A stretch of DNA of 64,000 nucleotides from JBGTIS01 sp041745535 (GCA_041745535.1 JBGTIS010000073.1:6007-70006), one strand, 5' to 3'. Shown: positions 45,732-55,589, counted from the first letter of the stretch. A program made the numbers and translations. Notes: generated by a model not told the origin, from the sequence alone.

Positions 45732-47024
45732 CTATCGGGTTACTTTTACTTCTATCTCAATGTATCCGGTGGTTCCTGCGCCAGGGGCAACACTGACTAC
45801 TTTTATTAAACCGTACATTTCACCAGCAGTTTTAAAAGCAATTACATCGCCAGCAGCCAGACTTGTTACTCGTTTGGGGTTATCGGGAGAAGTGCCAAAT
45901 TCATCGAATTCGCTGGTTACCGTAAAATCCTGATTGACCATGATTGCGTCAAATTCAGCCGCTGTCATAGCAGATGTTTTGAATTCTGTCGCGTTCCGAG
46001 TTCCCCATGCGCTCATGTCATAACCCACGCCAGCTGGTACAGGATTAGACCATAAGTCTTCATCAGGAGAAATAAGAGATGCCCCGGAAGTAGCTCCATA
46101 AAAATAGCCAAAATCAATATCAGCGGAAACTGGATCGGCCGTACCTGTTACATCGTTATAAGAATATAACATACCATCCATGCTGCTAAAGAAAGTTTTT
46201 GAGTTCATGTCACCCGTTGGCGCATACAGTAACTTGGCTGTATAAGCTGAAAGGTTATTGGGTAACAGTACCTGATTAATGCCATGTACCACTCCATTAT
46301 CAGCAGTTATATCTGCCATACTAACAGTGGCCCCATCAACCATAATGGTAGTACCATCGTTGGTGATCCAAATGCTGTCTCCCTCCAGAGTTTCAATCCA
46401 GGTTTCGTTAGTTAAGCCTGATGCAAGAATTTGTGTTGGAATTACATGATACATTAGAATATCCTCTAATCCTGGTACATCTGCTATATTGTCAGCAGTA
46501 ATACCCATTGCTTCAAGTGCGGCATCGGTAGGCGCGAAAACAGTGAAAGGACCATCACCCTGCAAATCATCAACCAAACCAGTTGCATCTAATGCCGCTG
46601 CAAGGATGCTAAAATCGCTGTTTTTAACCACTACATCTGCTACTGTACCATAAGCTATTGTAATTACAAGTTGGTCATTAGCCTGTGAGCCTCCTGAAGT
46701 TACAGAAGCCGTTAGGGTATAAGTATCACCCAAAGCAGCATCAGTAGGAACAATAAACATGACAGATTCTCCTGAGGTAGCAGTGTTATCGCTGTCTACG
46801 AAAGAGCCTGTAGGATTTGAAAGTATAGTAGCTTCTGTACCAGTTGTGCCATTGGTAACAGTTACAGTTATTTCAACGGTATCGCCAGGAGCAGCATTTT
46901 CAGCGCCTTCCAAGCTTACTGTTAGAGGGCCGCCAGGGGTTTCGGTATCTTCGCTACAGCTGGCAAAAAATAAAGTGGCTGCTATCACCAAAAAGGATAA
47001 AAAATAATTCAATATTCTGTTCAT
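45732..47024 (-). CDS. Fasciclin-domain lipoprotein
   Basis: A 430-residue lipoprotein with lipobox FASC (C23). After a Thr-rich linker there is an Ig-like strand-rich module (about 30-125, LTVSLEGAENAAPGD), then one fasciclin (FAS1) domain (about 130-258) with FTVFAPTDAALEAMG, ILMYHVI and NGVVHGINQVLLP. The C-terminal 170 residues form a beta-rich domain with repeated Asp/Thr/Gly and no recognised family. Fasciclin domains mediate cell adhesion, and this protein is likely outer-membrane anchored. The C-terminal domain is the undescribed part. Confidence 0.87.
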   Translation of the reverse strand: MNRILNYFLSFLVIAATLFFASCSEDTETPGGPLTVSLEGAENAAPGDTVEITVTVTNGTTGTEATILSNPTGSFVDSDNTATSGESVMFIVPTDAALGDTYTLTASVTSGGSQANDQLVITIAYGTVADVVVKNSDFSILAAALDATGLVDDLQGDGPFTVFAPTDAALEAMGITADNIADVPGLEDILMYHVIPTQILASGLTNETWIETLEGDSIWITNDGTTIMVDGATVSMADITADNGVVHGINQVLLPNNLSAYTAKLLYAPTGDMNSKTFFSSMDGMLYSYNDVTGTADPVSADIDFGYFYGATSGASLISPDEDLWSNPVPAGVGYDMSAWGTRNATEFKTSAMTAAEFDAIMVNQDFTVTSEFDEFGTSPDNPKRVTSLAAGDVIAFKTAGEMYGLIKVVSVAPGAGTTGYIEIEVKVTR

Positions 47025-47604
47025 AATTAAAGATTTAAAATTTTAATGGATTGGTAATTATAGATTAGTAAAAAAAATTGTTAACTAAAAAGTTTAGTTT
47101 TTTGACCGGTTTAACGTTTAAAAAGCTTTATTAATAACGAAAAATAATACATATAAATCACATAAACTATACCAAATGCTTGATTTATAGGGAAGTCGCG
47201 TGGCAATATTTTTTTACCACAAACTTTACTCATCAACTTATAATTCGCGAATTTGTTTTGTGCATTATGAAAAACGATAGGATAAAGTAATGAAGTATCT
47301 TTGATACAAACTTTATTTAACTGCCGGCATTGGTAAGTATCATAAACTTTCTTCTAAAAGGCCTGGTGTTTATATTTTTGAAAAAATGATTGCGTTTTCA
47401 TTGGTTTATTTTGTAAATTATAACATAAAAAACATTTTAGTGGCAGATGTAATAAATTTCTTGAACTTTAAAGAATAACATATTCATTATATAAAAGAAT
47501 TTGGCGTACTTGTGAAAAATTTGGCTTAACCTCTTATTATTATAAGATTACTGTCGTTAAAGATTTAATATCATTTAAAAATCAAGTTTCAAATAGAATT
47601 TGCC
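47025..47604. other. Long divergent gap, 580 bases
   Basis: AT-rich sequence between the fasciclin gene (minus) and a membrane gene (plus). A TATCTTTG box at 47296-47303 on the plus strand is an exact TAnnTTTG match but lies about 300 bases from the next ATG. Otherwise I see no RNA gene, repeat or credible small frame. Confidence 0.4.
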
Positions 47605-48348
47605 ATGGAAGCATTTTTAGCAGCCTTTAGAGAAATCGCTTATTACGGATCATTTGTTATGGTTGGTATCGGAGCGCTCGTTCTTCTTTATCTTATCAGT
47701 AAGTTAATAGGTACCCGAGACAGCAAAAAGAAGTATGATTTTATCAATAGATACGAGAAAGATTTACTTTGGTATGCCTTTTTGTCTTTTATTATAGCAG
47801 GAGGCTTATATGCTACTTCTATTCTGGCTACCGAGTTCTTATTCTTATTTGTTGGAGTTTTTGTTTCTGTTATGTTTGGCCTTATTGTCGGCGTAATTGT
47901 TTTCAACTATCTCAAGTTTTATTATCCTTCCTTTATAGAAGAAAGGCTTAACAAACTACGATATACTCCCCGTATTTCCCCTAAAAGTGGCAAACCCATG
48001 AAACTTCTGAGCGAAGATGAAGAAGATGTATACCTGGACGAAGGCATGCAGGCTGAAGAAAATATTTTCTCCGTTGATTACGACGTTTGGGTTGACGAAG
48101 AAACCGGCTTTACTAAAATTGAAAAATATCCTGGCCATTTACATGCGCTAAAATCACCTACCTGTGGTTATTATACCCTTCGGGTAATACGTGAAGAGAT
48201 TATTGAATCGCCTACAGAAGATAAAGAAGGAACCCTTATTAAGTATTATGAATGTAGCTATACCGGTTACAAAACACAGAAAGTGTTTAACATCGCGCCT
48301 CTTAAGAAAATTCCTAATAACTTTAAAAACACCCTTACTACTACATAA
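47605..48348 (+). CDS. Membrane protein with a degenerate TPM-type tail domain
   Basis: The N-terminal part has three or four hydrophobic helices (about 10-30, 50-70, 72-105). The C-terminal part (about 128-240) resembles the tail of TPM/YgcG-type proteins: a block KLLSEDEEDVYLDEGMQAEE, then SVDYDVWVDEETG, then TLRVIREEIIESPT and YYECSYTGYK. In those proteins I recall paired cysteines forming zinc ribbons; here most are replaced (SPKSG, DVWVDEETG), leaving only single Cys residues in SPTCGYYT and YECSYTG. Function unknown. Whether the metal site is lost is for structure prediction to settle. It is a lone gene with its own terminator. Confidence 0.65.
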   Translation: MEAFLAAFREIAYYGSFVMVGIGALVLLYLISKLIGTRDSKKKYDFINRYEKDLLWYAFLSFIIAGGLYATSILATEFLFLFVGVFVSVMFGLIVGVIVFNYLKFYYPSFIEERLNKLRYTPRISPKSGKPMKLLSEDEEDVYLDEGMQAEENIFSVDYDVWVDEETGFTKIEKYPGHLHALKSPTCGYYTLRVIREEIIESPTEDKEGTLIKYYECSYTGYKTQKVFNIAPLKKIPNNFKNTLTTT

Positions 48349-48370
48349 GCGAACCAAACTAACTGTTAAT

Positions 48371-48404
48371 AAAAAGGACACGTCAGCAGACGCGTCCTTT
48401 TTTT
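48371..48404. terminator. Bidirectional terminator
   Basis: AAAAAGGAC-A-CGTC pairs with GACG-C-GTCCTTTTT around a four-base loop. It serves the membrane gene and the convergent flippase-like gene. Confidence 0.85.
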
Positions 48405-48439
48405 GGTTATACATAAAGTAATGCGAAAAAACAGATTTT

Positions 48440-49510
48440 TTAAGACTCAACCGCTTTTGCTTCTTTTTCGGTAAAGAAAACACGTTTGATCCATCGAGGC
48501 AGGAATATGGCCCCCAGCAACAGATAAGGATAATACGATAGCATTCGCCATAAAATATTGGTGACGAAGGTATAATCGCCCAGGAAACCGGTAAAAAACT
48601 GAGAAAAGAAAAACTCAGCCGTTCCACTGCTTCCTGGTGTTGGTGAAATTAACATGGTGATCCACATCATCAGATTGCGCCCAAATATCAGAAAATGATC
48701 CCTTAACGTTAAATCAGTAAAAGCAGCGATCAGGCAGTTTAGCATTAGGTAACGAGCCACCCACACAAAAAAAGTAGCTACCGATATCTTAACCCAATAG
48801 CTGGTTTCTTTTCCTCTTAGTTCCTGTGAAGCAATAATTATTTCATCTCCCTGTTGGTTAGCCGCGTGCCGCCACCGGCGCAAGAATTTAATAGAGGTAA
48901 TTTTTAGTAAAAGCCATTTAAATCCACGGGGCCGGATAAAAATGCCATAAAACATAAGAAACGTATAAAGCGCAATTAGAAAATAGCTGATGAGAAACAA
49001 TACAGGAAGGCTATTTCCGATTTCCATCTGTATGGCATCGCCGTTAGGGAAAAGCTCCTGCTGGGAAAAAAGTAAGGCGAGCGGAGACACCAGCACAAAA
49101 AAGAGATTATCAAGAATGGCTGTAAGCATTACATAAGCCAGCGATTTGCCAAAGCTGATTCCTTCTTTCATCAACACAAACACCACCACAGAAGTACCAC
49201 CCACTACCGAAGGTGTAACGGCAGATGCAAACTCCCACAGAATAATTACATAAATACTACCAACCCAGGTAAGTTTATGATTGGTAAGCGTTTTAATACG
49301 ATACACATAGCCGGTATCACGAGCCAATATAACAATGATAGCCAGTAAAATCGCGAAGGGAGAAGCATCAAAAATAAGTTTGAGTTTTTCGGTGGTAAGG
49401 TCAGGGTCGCTATAAAACAAATAAAAAACAATACCAAGTCCGATTATGACTGGTATCCATATCTTATTGGGGTTTAAGGTTTTGAATACTTCTTTTGAAC
49501 TAATTTCCAT
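48440..49510 (-). CDS. Flippase-like membrane protein (LPG synthase TM-region family)
   Basis: A 356-residue integral membrane protein with about eight hydrophobic helices. The family block WEFASAVTPSVVGGTSVVVFVLMKEG is present in parts, and a second late block MLISPTPGSSGTAEFFF. This matches the UPF0104/lysylphosphatidylglycerol synthase TM-region superfamily, where many members lack the synthase domain and are described as lipid flippase-like. Its ATG overlaps the scpA stop by one base, so the two are translated together, though no functional link is known. Confidence 0.85.
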   Translation of the reverse strand: MEISSKEVFKTLNPNKIWIPVIIGLGIVFYLFYSDPDLTTEKLKLIFDASPFAILLAIIVILARDTGYVYRIKTLTNHKLTWVGSIYVIILWEFASAVTPSVVGGTSVVVFVLMKEGISFGKSLAYVMLTAILDNLFFVLVSPLALLFSQQELFPNGDAIQMEIGNSLPVLFLISYFLIALYTFLMFYGIFIRPRGFKWLLLKITSIKFLRRWRHAANQQGDEIIIASQELRGKETSYWVKISVATFFVWVARYLMLNCLIAAFTDLTLRDHFLIFGRNLMMWITMLISPTPGSSGTAEFFFSQFFTGFLGDYTFVTNILWRMLSYYPYLLLGAIFLPRWIKRVFFTEKEAKAVES

Positions 49511-50256
49511 TAATCTACCGGTACTTCTACCCTTTTAATCCAAAAATTGTTAAATCCCTGGCCTAATTGTATATTGATTTGCCCTTGTTGAAGTAACTCC
49601 AGAATAGCCAAAAAGTTAAATACTACAGCAATTTTAAATGGTTTTTGCGCGATGATAGCTTCAAACGTCATACTCTCTTGCTGGGTTAGTAAATTCAACA
49701 CAAATTCCTTTTGTCCTTCAATCGTATAAGGGTATTGAACGACAGAATGCAAACTCACGTTTTGGTGTACCTCAAACCTTTTAAGTACTTTTTTGTATAC
49801 CTGCAGCAATTTATACATATCCAAATCCTGTAATTCGGCATCTTCATTACTTTGTTCTGATAGCTTTTTAAGTTCTTTGACCAAATTCCCACGCTCCGAT
49901 TTATTCATTCGGTCCCCCTCCAGATCAGCCAACTGTCCTAATACCGATTTATATTTTTTGTATTCCAGCAGGTGCCTGATTAATTCTTCTCGTGGATCTA
50001 CCTCATTACCTTCCTCATCCATCACTGGCCTGGGAAGTAAGGTTTTGGCTTTTATACGCATTAAAGTAGCGGCTACCAGGATAAATTCGCTGGCTACTTC
50101 AATATTCATTTTTTCCAACTCCCGTACATAACCAAGAAAATCATTGGTAATTTTAGAGATAGGAATATCATGAATATCTAATTCATCTCGTTCGATAAAA
50201 AAAAGTAACAAATCAAATGGTCCCTCAAAGAGAGGTAATTTTATTTCAAAACTCAA
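49510..50256 (-). CDS. scpA: Segregation and condensation protein A (kleisin)
   Basis: The kleisin that bridges SMC heads. The 248 residues begin with SFEIKLPLFEGPFDLLLFFIERDELDI, the classic ScpA opening, followed by PISKITNDFLGYV and the middle region AATLMRIKAKTLLPRP. The C-terminal winged helix closes the chain. ScpB and Smc are not in this window. Unlike the Wadjet kleisin-like JetA further right, this is the housekeeping chromosome-condensation subunit. Its stop overlaps the flippase gene start. Confidence 0.93.
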   Translation of the reverse strand: MSFEIKLPLFEGPFDLLLFFIERDELDIHDIPISKITNDFLGYVRELEKMNIEVASEFILVAATLMRIKAKTLLPRPVMDEEGNEVDPREELIRHLLEYKKYKSVLGQLADLEGDRMNKSERGNLVKELKKLSEQSNEDAELQDLDMYKLLQVYKKVLKRFEVHQNVSLHSVVQYPYTIEGQKEFVLNLLTQQESMTFEAIIAQKPFKIAVVFNFLAILELLQQGQINIQLGQGFNNFWIKRVEVPVD

Positions 50257-50448
50257 ATTTGTTTTTTATTTAGTATTTTACTTAACTTTCAAACTCACAA
50301 ATAAACTAATTTAAAATATTATATTCTGAACTTAACCTTATTCATGAAAAGTAAGACAAATTCCTGATTTATTTCCGATAACATTCTGTTATAAACATTC
50401 TGGGAAGTTAATCGTTTTTATGGATACCTTATTAAATTTAAAATTGTA

Positions 50449-52362
50449 ATGCTAATCAAACCAGGCAATCTCCTTGCAACTGTTAATAGTCCGGATGACT
50501 TACGTAAATTAACCCAGGAAGAACTTGTACAAATATCGGGCGAATTAAGGCAATTTATCATCGATACCGTTTCTGTATATGGTGGCCATTTTGGGGCCAG
50601 TTTAGGCGTTGTGGAAATAACAGTTGCCCTGCATTATATATTCAACACTCCTTCGGATTTGCTGGTGTGGGATGTAGGGCATCAGGCATACGGCCATAAA
50701 ATCCTGACGGGTAGGCGTGACCTTTTTCATACCAACCGGGTATATAATGGTTTGTCGGGGTTTCCTAAACGCAGTGAAAGTGAATATGATACGTTTGGTG
50801 TAGGACATTCATCCACTTCTATTTCGGCGGCATTGGGTATGGCGGTTGCTTCTCAGCATAAAGGTATCGAAAACCGGCAACATATTGCTGTAATTGGAGA
50901 TGGCGCTCTTACGGGCGGTATTGCTTTTGAAGCGATGAACCATGCCGGTGTATCTAATACGAATCTGCTGATTATTCTGAACGACAACTGCATGTCGATT
51001 GACCCTAATGTGGGTGCTCTTAAGGACTATCTTACCGACATTACGACTTCTACTACCTACAACCGAATTAAAGATGATTTGTGGAAGTTGCTGGGCAAAA
51101 TCAGTAAATTTGGTACCAGTGCACAGGAAATTGTATCAAAGCTGGAAACCAGTATTAAGGCATTTTTGCTGGAGAAAAGCAACTTTTTTGAATCTTTAAA
51201 TTTACGTTATTTCGGGCCGGTAGACGGGCATGATGTAAATCATCTGGTAAGTGTACTTGCGGACCTGAAAAAGATACCAGGGCCGAAAATTCTGCATTGT
51301 GTTACAATTAAAGGTAAAGGCTATTTGCAGGCTGAAAAAGATCAGACTAAATGGCATGCTCCTGGTAAATTCGATAAAGTATCCGGAGAAATTCATAAAA
51401 AAACCTATGATATTCCGCAACCGCCCAAATATCAGGATGTTTTTGGCCATACTATTGTAGAATTAGCCCGAAAAGATCCAAAAATTATGGGAATTACGCC
51501 AGCCATGCCTTCTGGTTCTTCTTTAAATATTATGATGAAAGAAATGCCCGACCGAGCTTTTGATGTGGGCATTGCGGAACAACATGCCGTTACTTTTTCG
51601 GCCGGACTGGCCACCCAAGGCCTTAAGCCCTTCTGTAATATTTACAGCACTTTTATGCAACGGGCTTACGATCAGGTAATTCATGATGTTTGCATTCAGA
51701 ATTTACCAGTGATATTTTGCCTGGACCGGGCCGGGTTTGCCGGTGCCGATGGCCCTACACACCATGGCGCGTATGACCTGGCTTATATGCGTTGCATTCC
51801 TAATATTGTGGTTTCCGCACCAATGAACGAAGCCGAACTACGCAACTTAATGTATACCGCTGCTGAATACGACAAGGGCCCCTTCAGCATCCGATACCCT
51901 CGCGGCCAGGGTGTAATGCCCGAATGGCATACCCCTATGGAAACGGTTGAAGTAGGTAAAGGAAGGATGGTTCAGGATGGGGAAGAGGTAGCTATTCTTA
52001 CTATTGGCCATATTGGTAACTATGCTGTTGAAGCCTGCCAGTATCTTGCTTTAGAAGATCTGCATCCTGCTCATTACGATATGCGTTTTGTAAAACCCTT
52101 GGATGAGGAACTGCTGCATAATGTATTTTCCCAATTTCGAAAAGTAATTACAATCGAAGATGGCTGTTTGGCAGGTGGTTTTGGCAGCGCTATTCTGGAA
52201 TTTATGGTTGACCATGGTTATCATGCTTCCGTTAAGCGTTTGGGCATACCTGATGCGGTTATTGAACATGGCGAACAACTTGAATTGCACCAGGAATGTG
52301 GTTTTGATCCGGAAAGTATTTATAAAGAAGTAAAAGCGCTGATTGGTATTCCAGCCATATGA
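50449..52362 (+). CDS. dxs: 1-deoxy-D-xylulose-5-phosphate synthase
   Basis: Thiamine-diphosphate enzyme that condenses pyruvate and glyceraldehyde 3-phosphate, the entry step of the MEP isoprenoid pathway. The 637-residue length is standard. Visible landmarks are GGHFGASLGVVE with H47, DVGHQAYGHK, the thiamine motif GDGALTGG at 150-157, the ILNDN motif, and the C-terminal transketolase-like blocks FDVGIAEQHAVTFSAGLA and RAGFAGADGPTHHG. It heads a plus-strand set with dtd and a MazG-like gene; dtd begins 13 bases after its stop. Confidence 0.96.
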   Translation: MLIKPGNLLATVNSPDDLRKLTQEELVQISGELRQFIIDTVSVYGGHFGASLGVVEITVALHYIFNTPSDLLVWDVGHQAYGHKILTGRRDLFHTNRVYNGLSGFPKRSESEYDTFGVGHSSTSISAALGMAVASQHKGIENRQHIAVIGDGALTGGIAFEAMNHAGVSNTNLLIILNDNCMSIDPNVGALKDYLTDITTSTTYNRIKDDLWKLLGKISKFGTSAQEIVSKLETSIKAFLLEKSNFFESLNLRYFGPVDGHDVNHLVSVLADLKKIPGPKILHCVTIKGKGYLQAEKDQTKWHAPGKFDKVSGEIHKKTYDIPQPPKYQDVFGHTIVELARKDPKIMGITPAMPSGSSLNIMMKEMPDRAFDVGIAEQHAVTFSAGLATQGLKPFCNIYSTFMQRAYDQVIHDVCIQNLPVIFCLDRAGFAGADGPTHHGAYDLAYMRCIPNIVVSAPMNEAELRNLMYTAAEYDKGPFSIRYPRGQGVMPEWHTPMETVEVGKGRMVQDGEEVAILTIGHIGNYAVEACQYLALEDLHPAHYDMRFVKPLDEELLHNVFSQFRKVITIEDGCLAGGFGSAILEFMVDHGYHASVKRLGIPDAVIEHGEQLELHQECGFDPESIYKEVKALIGIPAI

Positions 52363-52375
52363 CAATCCATTCAAA

Positions 52376-52828
52376 ATGATTGCTGTAATTCAGCGGGTGT
52401 CTGAGGCATCTGTAACTATTAATGGTAAAATCCACGGAAAAATAGATACCGGATTAATGATACTCTTGGGTATTGAAGAAGCTGATGAGGATGAAGATAT
52501 TGGCTGGTTAAGTCGGAAAATAATAAATCTTCGTATATTCGACGACCAGCAAGGAGTAATGAATAATAGTTTGCTGGAGGTTCAGGGAAATTTGTTAATT
52601 GTAAGCCAGTTTACATTACATGCAAGTACAAAAAAAGGAAACAGGCCCTCTTACATCAAAGCAGCCAAACCGGAAACTGCTATTCCGTTGTACGAAAAAT
52701 TTGTTAAAGCCTGCGAGCATATCCTCGAAAAACCTGTCCAAACAGGTAAGTTTGGAGCCAATATGAAAGTAGCTCTTATTAATGACGGCCCTGTTACTAT
52801 TCTCATTGATACCAAAGATAGAAAATAG
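52376..52828 (+). CDS. dtd: D-aminoacyl-tRNA deacylase
   Basis: Removes D-amino acids from mischarged tRNA. From the ATG at 52376 the protein is 150 residues and opens with MIAVIQRVSEASV, the canonical Dtd start; an ATG 33 bases earlier would overlap dxs and lacks homology. The core motif SQFTLHASTKKGNRPSY and the second GKFGANMKVALINDGPVTI are present, with the Gly-cisPro-type loop. The 13-base spacing after dxs suggests co-transcription. Confidence 0.95.
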   Translation: MIAVIQRVSEASVTINGKIHGKIDTGLMILLGIEEADEDEDIGWLSRKIINLRIFDDQQGVMNNSLLEVQGNLLIVSQFTLHASTKKGNRPSYIKAAKPETAIPLYEKFVKACEHILEKPVQTGKFGANMKVALINDGPVTILIDTKDRK

Positions 52829-52850
52829 AAATTTTGTTAACCCAACAACA

Positions 52851-53177
52851 ATGACGCTGGAAGAGGCACAACAAAAGGTAGATGAATGGATTAAAACCGT
52901 AGGTATGCGTTATTTTAATGAACTTACCAATATGACCATTCTTACAGAAGAAGTTGGTGAACTGGCCCGAATTATGGCCCGTAAGTATGGAGAGCAGTCT
53001 TATAAAGAATCGGATAAGAACAAAGATCTGGGCGATGAAATGGCTGATGTGCTATGGGTACTAATTTGCCTGGCCAATCAAACCGGAATTAATTTAACTG
53101 AAGCATTTCAAAAAAACCTGGAAAAGAAAAACAACCGCGACCACGACCGGCATAAAAAAAACGAAAAGCTTAGCTGA
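52851..53177 (+). CDS. MazG-like nucleotide pyrophosphohydrolase
   Basis: A 108-residue all-alpha NTP pyrophosphatase of MazG type. The start is at 52851 (MTLEEAQQKVDEWIK); a longer frame upstream overlaps dtd. The metal-binding pattern is LTEEVGELARIM, then LGDEMADVLWVLICLAN, with the E-x2-E and E-x2-D pairs of the family. Likely house-cleaning of non-canonical nucleotides. It closes the dxs-dtd set and is convergent with the isoaspartyl peptidase gene, four bases away. Confidence 0.9.
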   Translation: MTLEEAQQKVDEWIKTVGMRYFNELTNMTILTEEVGELARIMARKYGEQSYKESDKNKDLGDEMADVLWVLICLANQTGINLTEAFQKNLEKKNNRDHDRHKKNEKLS

Positions 53178-53181
53178 CTAA

Positions 53182-54201
53182 TTATTCGTTCTGATAAATA
53201 GCAATTTTCATGGTCCCTTTTGTATCAATATAGCCTCGGTACATGCCAGAAGTGTTAAAAGGAGTAGTAATATTACCCTTCTGATCTATGGCAATTACGC
53301 CTCCTTCTCCTTGCATTTCCACCAGCTTATGGTTTACTACTTCATTGGCAGCATCTTTTACGCTCATATTTTTATATTTCATAAGTGCGGCAATATCATA
53401 GGCCACTACCGAACGGATAAAGTATTCGCCATGGCCTGTGGCCGACACAGCGCAGGCATTATTATCAGCATATGTTCCCGCGCCAATAATGGGCACATCG
53501 CCTACCCGTCCGTATTTTTTGTTCGACATACCGCCGGTAGAAGTAGCCGCCGCCAGATTGCCTTGCTGGTCCAGGGCCACGGCCCCTACGGTACCAAATT
53601 TCTTGTCGGGAATCCTATCCAAAATACTACCTTCATTGCCTGAATGGTCTAGTTCCTGTTTTTCCGATTCCTTAATTTTCAATAATTGCTGGTATCTTTT
53701 TTCTGTATAGAAGTAAGAAGAATCTACTATTTCAAGCCCTTGTTCTTTCGCGAACTTTTCAGCGCCTTTACCAATCATCATTACATGAGGTGAGTTATTC
53801 ATTACGGCTACAGCAGCCGTAATCGGGTTTTTTACATTAGTGATGCCTGCTACAGTTCCGGCGTTGCGGGTTTTGCCATCCATAATAGCGGCGTCTAATT
53901 CATTGCGGCCATCGCTGGTGAAAACGGCACCTTTTCCGGCATTGAATAATTCAGAATCTTCCATAATTTTAATGGCAGCGACCACGGCTTCGGTGCTGAC
54001 TCCACCATTTTCCAAAACACTATAACCAGCTTCCAGGGCTTCCTGTAGTTTTTCTCTATACGCTTTTTCCATTTCTTCCGACAGATTTTCACGGCTAATG
54101 GTACCCGCTCCACCATGAATGGCTATGGCAACATCAGCGGTTTGAGCTGGCAGCATGTGACAGACTAACAGAATCAGAATTAAGGATAATATTTTTTTCA
54201 T
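53182..54201 (-). CDS. Isoaspartyl peptidase / L-asparaginase, Ntn type
   Basis: A 339-residue exported enzyme (signal to about 20, MLPAQT) of the plant-type asparaginase family. The autoprocessing site precedes T204 in FGTVGAVALD, and the substrate-binding ATSTGG and GAGTYAD follow. Alpha part begins IHGGAGTISRE. It cleaves asparagine or isoaspartyl peptides, probably in the periplasm. It is separated by about 100 bases from the upstream saccharopine dehydrogenase gene on the same strand, so they may be transcribed together. Confidence 0.92.
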   Translation of the reverse strand: MKKILSLILILLVCHMLPAQTADVAIAIHGGAGTISRENLSEEMEKAYREKLQEALEAGYSVLENGGVSTEAVVAAIKIMEDSELFNAGKGAVFTSDGRNELDAAIMDGKTRNAGTVAGITNVKNPITAAVAVMNNSPHVMMIGKGAEKFAKEQGLEIVDSSYFYTEKRYQQLLKIKESEKQELDHSGNEGSILDRIPDKKFGTVGAVALDQQGNLAAATSTGGMSNKKYGRVGDVPIIGAGTYADNNACAVSATGHGEYFIRSVVAYDIAALMKYKNMSVKDAANEVVNHKLVEMQGEGGVIAIDQKGNITTPFNTSGMYRGYIDTKGTMKIAIYQNE

Positions 54202-54302
54202 GGCAGGTAAGCGAGTTTTCTGTGAAACTCAAATGTAAAGTAAAATGAATAAAATTGAAAGATTTTACTGCGCCCGAACTATTGGCGGAATTTTCAACCA
54301 AA

Positions 54303-55520
54303 TCAGGTTTTTCCATTTACATAATCCCGCAAATAGATAAAATCGTTGGTGAGCTTACCATTTTTTGTGACGGTAGCTCGTTTAATCACATTTTCGTGGT
54401 CTTCCAGCAACAAACGAGGGAAAACGTGTGTAATCAGGTTGTCGCCAAAAGATTCAGAAGCATCTTTGGGCAACTCAGAGGGCAGGTTATCAACGGCCAT
54501 TACGGTGGTGTACCGGTTGTCGCTATAAGGAGGTACTATTTTATTGTTCCAGGGATCGTAATCGTAAACGGGGTCTTTAATAGTAGCCGGTTTTTTGGTA
54601 GAAGGAATAGAACCTTCAATATCGCAGGTGATGTCGGCAATGGTTTTAATACGAAAAGCATCATCCAGCATATCTTCAAGAGTGAACAGAACAGGGGCAC
54701 GGGCATCCCAGTAGGCAGCGGCAATCAGTAAATCGGCAGCATAGGCATAGGGCAAAAACGCGGAAGTGTAGCGTTCGGGATTGATAAAAAATTCCTGTCT
54801 GTCGAAGGGGCCACCGCCTTTTCTTTTGTTGTAATCACGCACATCGAGTTTGGTATAAACCGGATAGTCGAATTTCTGATTCAAAAACTCGTGTGGTCCT
54901 ACTTTTTCTATTCCCACACGATCCAGAGTTTCCATGGCCCCGTAGGCTACACGGCCACCGCCAGTCATGGCAATTTTTACAGGTGGTAACCGTACTTTGT
55001 CCAGTTCAGCATTCATTTCAGCCATATTGTAGCAGCGGTAGGCTCTTTTTAAATGGTAATAACCGTATCGTTCCCCATAAGCCATTAGGCCATTATAAGC
55101 ACCTACAATACCGGCAAATCGGCCGAAAGCTACAATTCGGTTGCCTTCCGAATCGGTAAGGCGTTCGTAGTCAATCAGTCTGATTTTTTTCTCTAAAATA
55201 GTTTGTAACAGCTTACGGTTATACGCCTGCTTTTTAATAGTATGGGAAAAAAATAAATAGGTTTTATCTGGAATCAGCTTATCAATTGGGACTTCCTTTA
55301 CACCCAATAAAATATCGCAATGCGCTACATCGTCTACCAATTCAATGCCTTGCGCCTGATAAGCTTCGTCCAAAAAACAACGAATATTACTACGCTGGCA
55401 GTAAACCCGCACATGAGGAAATAATTGTTCAACTTTGGCTGCCTGCTCGGGGCTGAGGGGTACCCGGGTATCCGGTGGATTTTTTTCTTCCCGTAGAAGC
55501 CCGATTTTTATACTTTTCAC
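54303..55520 (-). CDS. Saccharopine dehydrogenase-like protein (LYS1/AlaDH fold)
   Basis: At 405 residues it belongs to the alanine dehydrogenase/PNT and Lys1 superfamily. The opening is IGLLREEKNPPDTRVPLSP. The nucleotide-binding block is KIAMTGGGRVAYGAMETLD. An FGRFAGIVGAYNGL segment and the late DIEGSIPST are family features. Saccharopine dehydrogenase (L-lysine forming, NAD) splits saccharopine into lysine and 2-oxoglutarate. The family attribution is solid; exact substrate is inferred. A promoter candidate on the other strand lies upstream, toward jetA. Confidence 0.88.
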   Translation of the reverse strand: MKSIKIGLLREEKNPPDTRVPLSPEQAAKVEQLFPHVRVYCQRSNIRCFLDEAYQAQGIELVDDVAHCDILLGVKEVPIDKLIPDKTYLFFSHTIKKQAYNRKLLQTILEKKIRLIDYERLTDSEGNRIVAFGRFAGIVGAYNGLMAYGERYGYYHLKRAYRCYNMAEMNAELDKVRLPPVKIAMTGGGRVAYGAMETLDRVGIEKVGPHEFLNQKFDYPVYTKLDVRDYNKRKGGGPFDRQEFFINPERYTSAFLPYAYAADLLIAAAYWDARAPVLFTLEDMLDDAFRIKTIADITCDIEGSIPSTKKPATIKDPVYDYDPWNNKIVPPYSDNRYTTVMAVDNLPSELPKDASESFGDNLITHVFPRLLLEDHENVIKRATVTKNGKLTNDFIYLRDYVNGKT

Positions 55521-55581
55521 AAATTCATAACGCTTTAAGGTCAGGTTTCAATATTAGACATCTCGATTATTAATAAAAGAT

Positions 55582-55589
55582 TATATTTG
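55582..55589 (+). promoter_or_regulatory. Candidate -7 box ahead of the Wadjet operon
   Basis: TATATTTG is an exact TAnnTTTG match 159 bases before jetA. No TTG at the normal distance was found, so this is a weak call. Confidence 0.3.
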
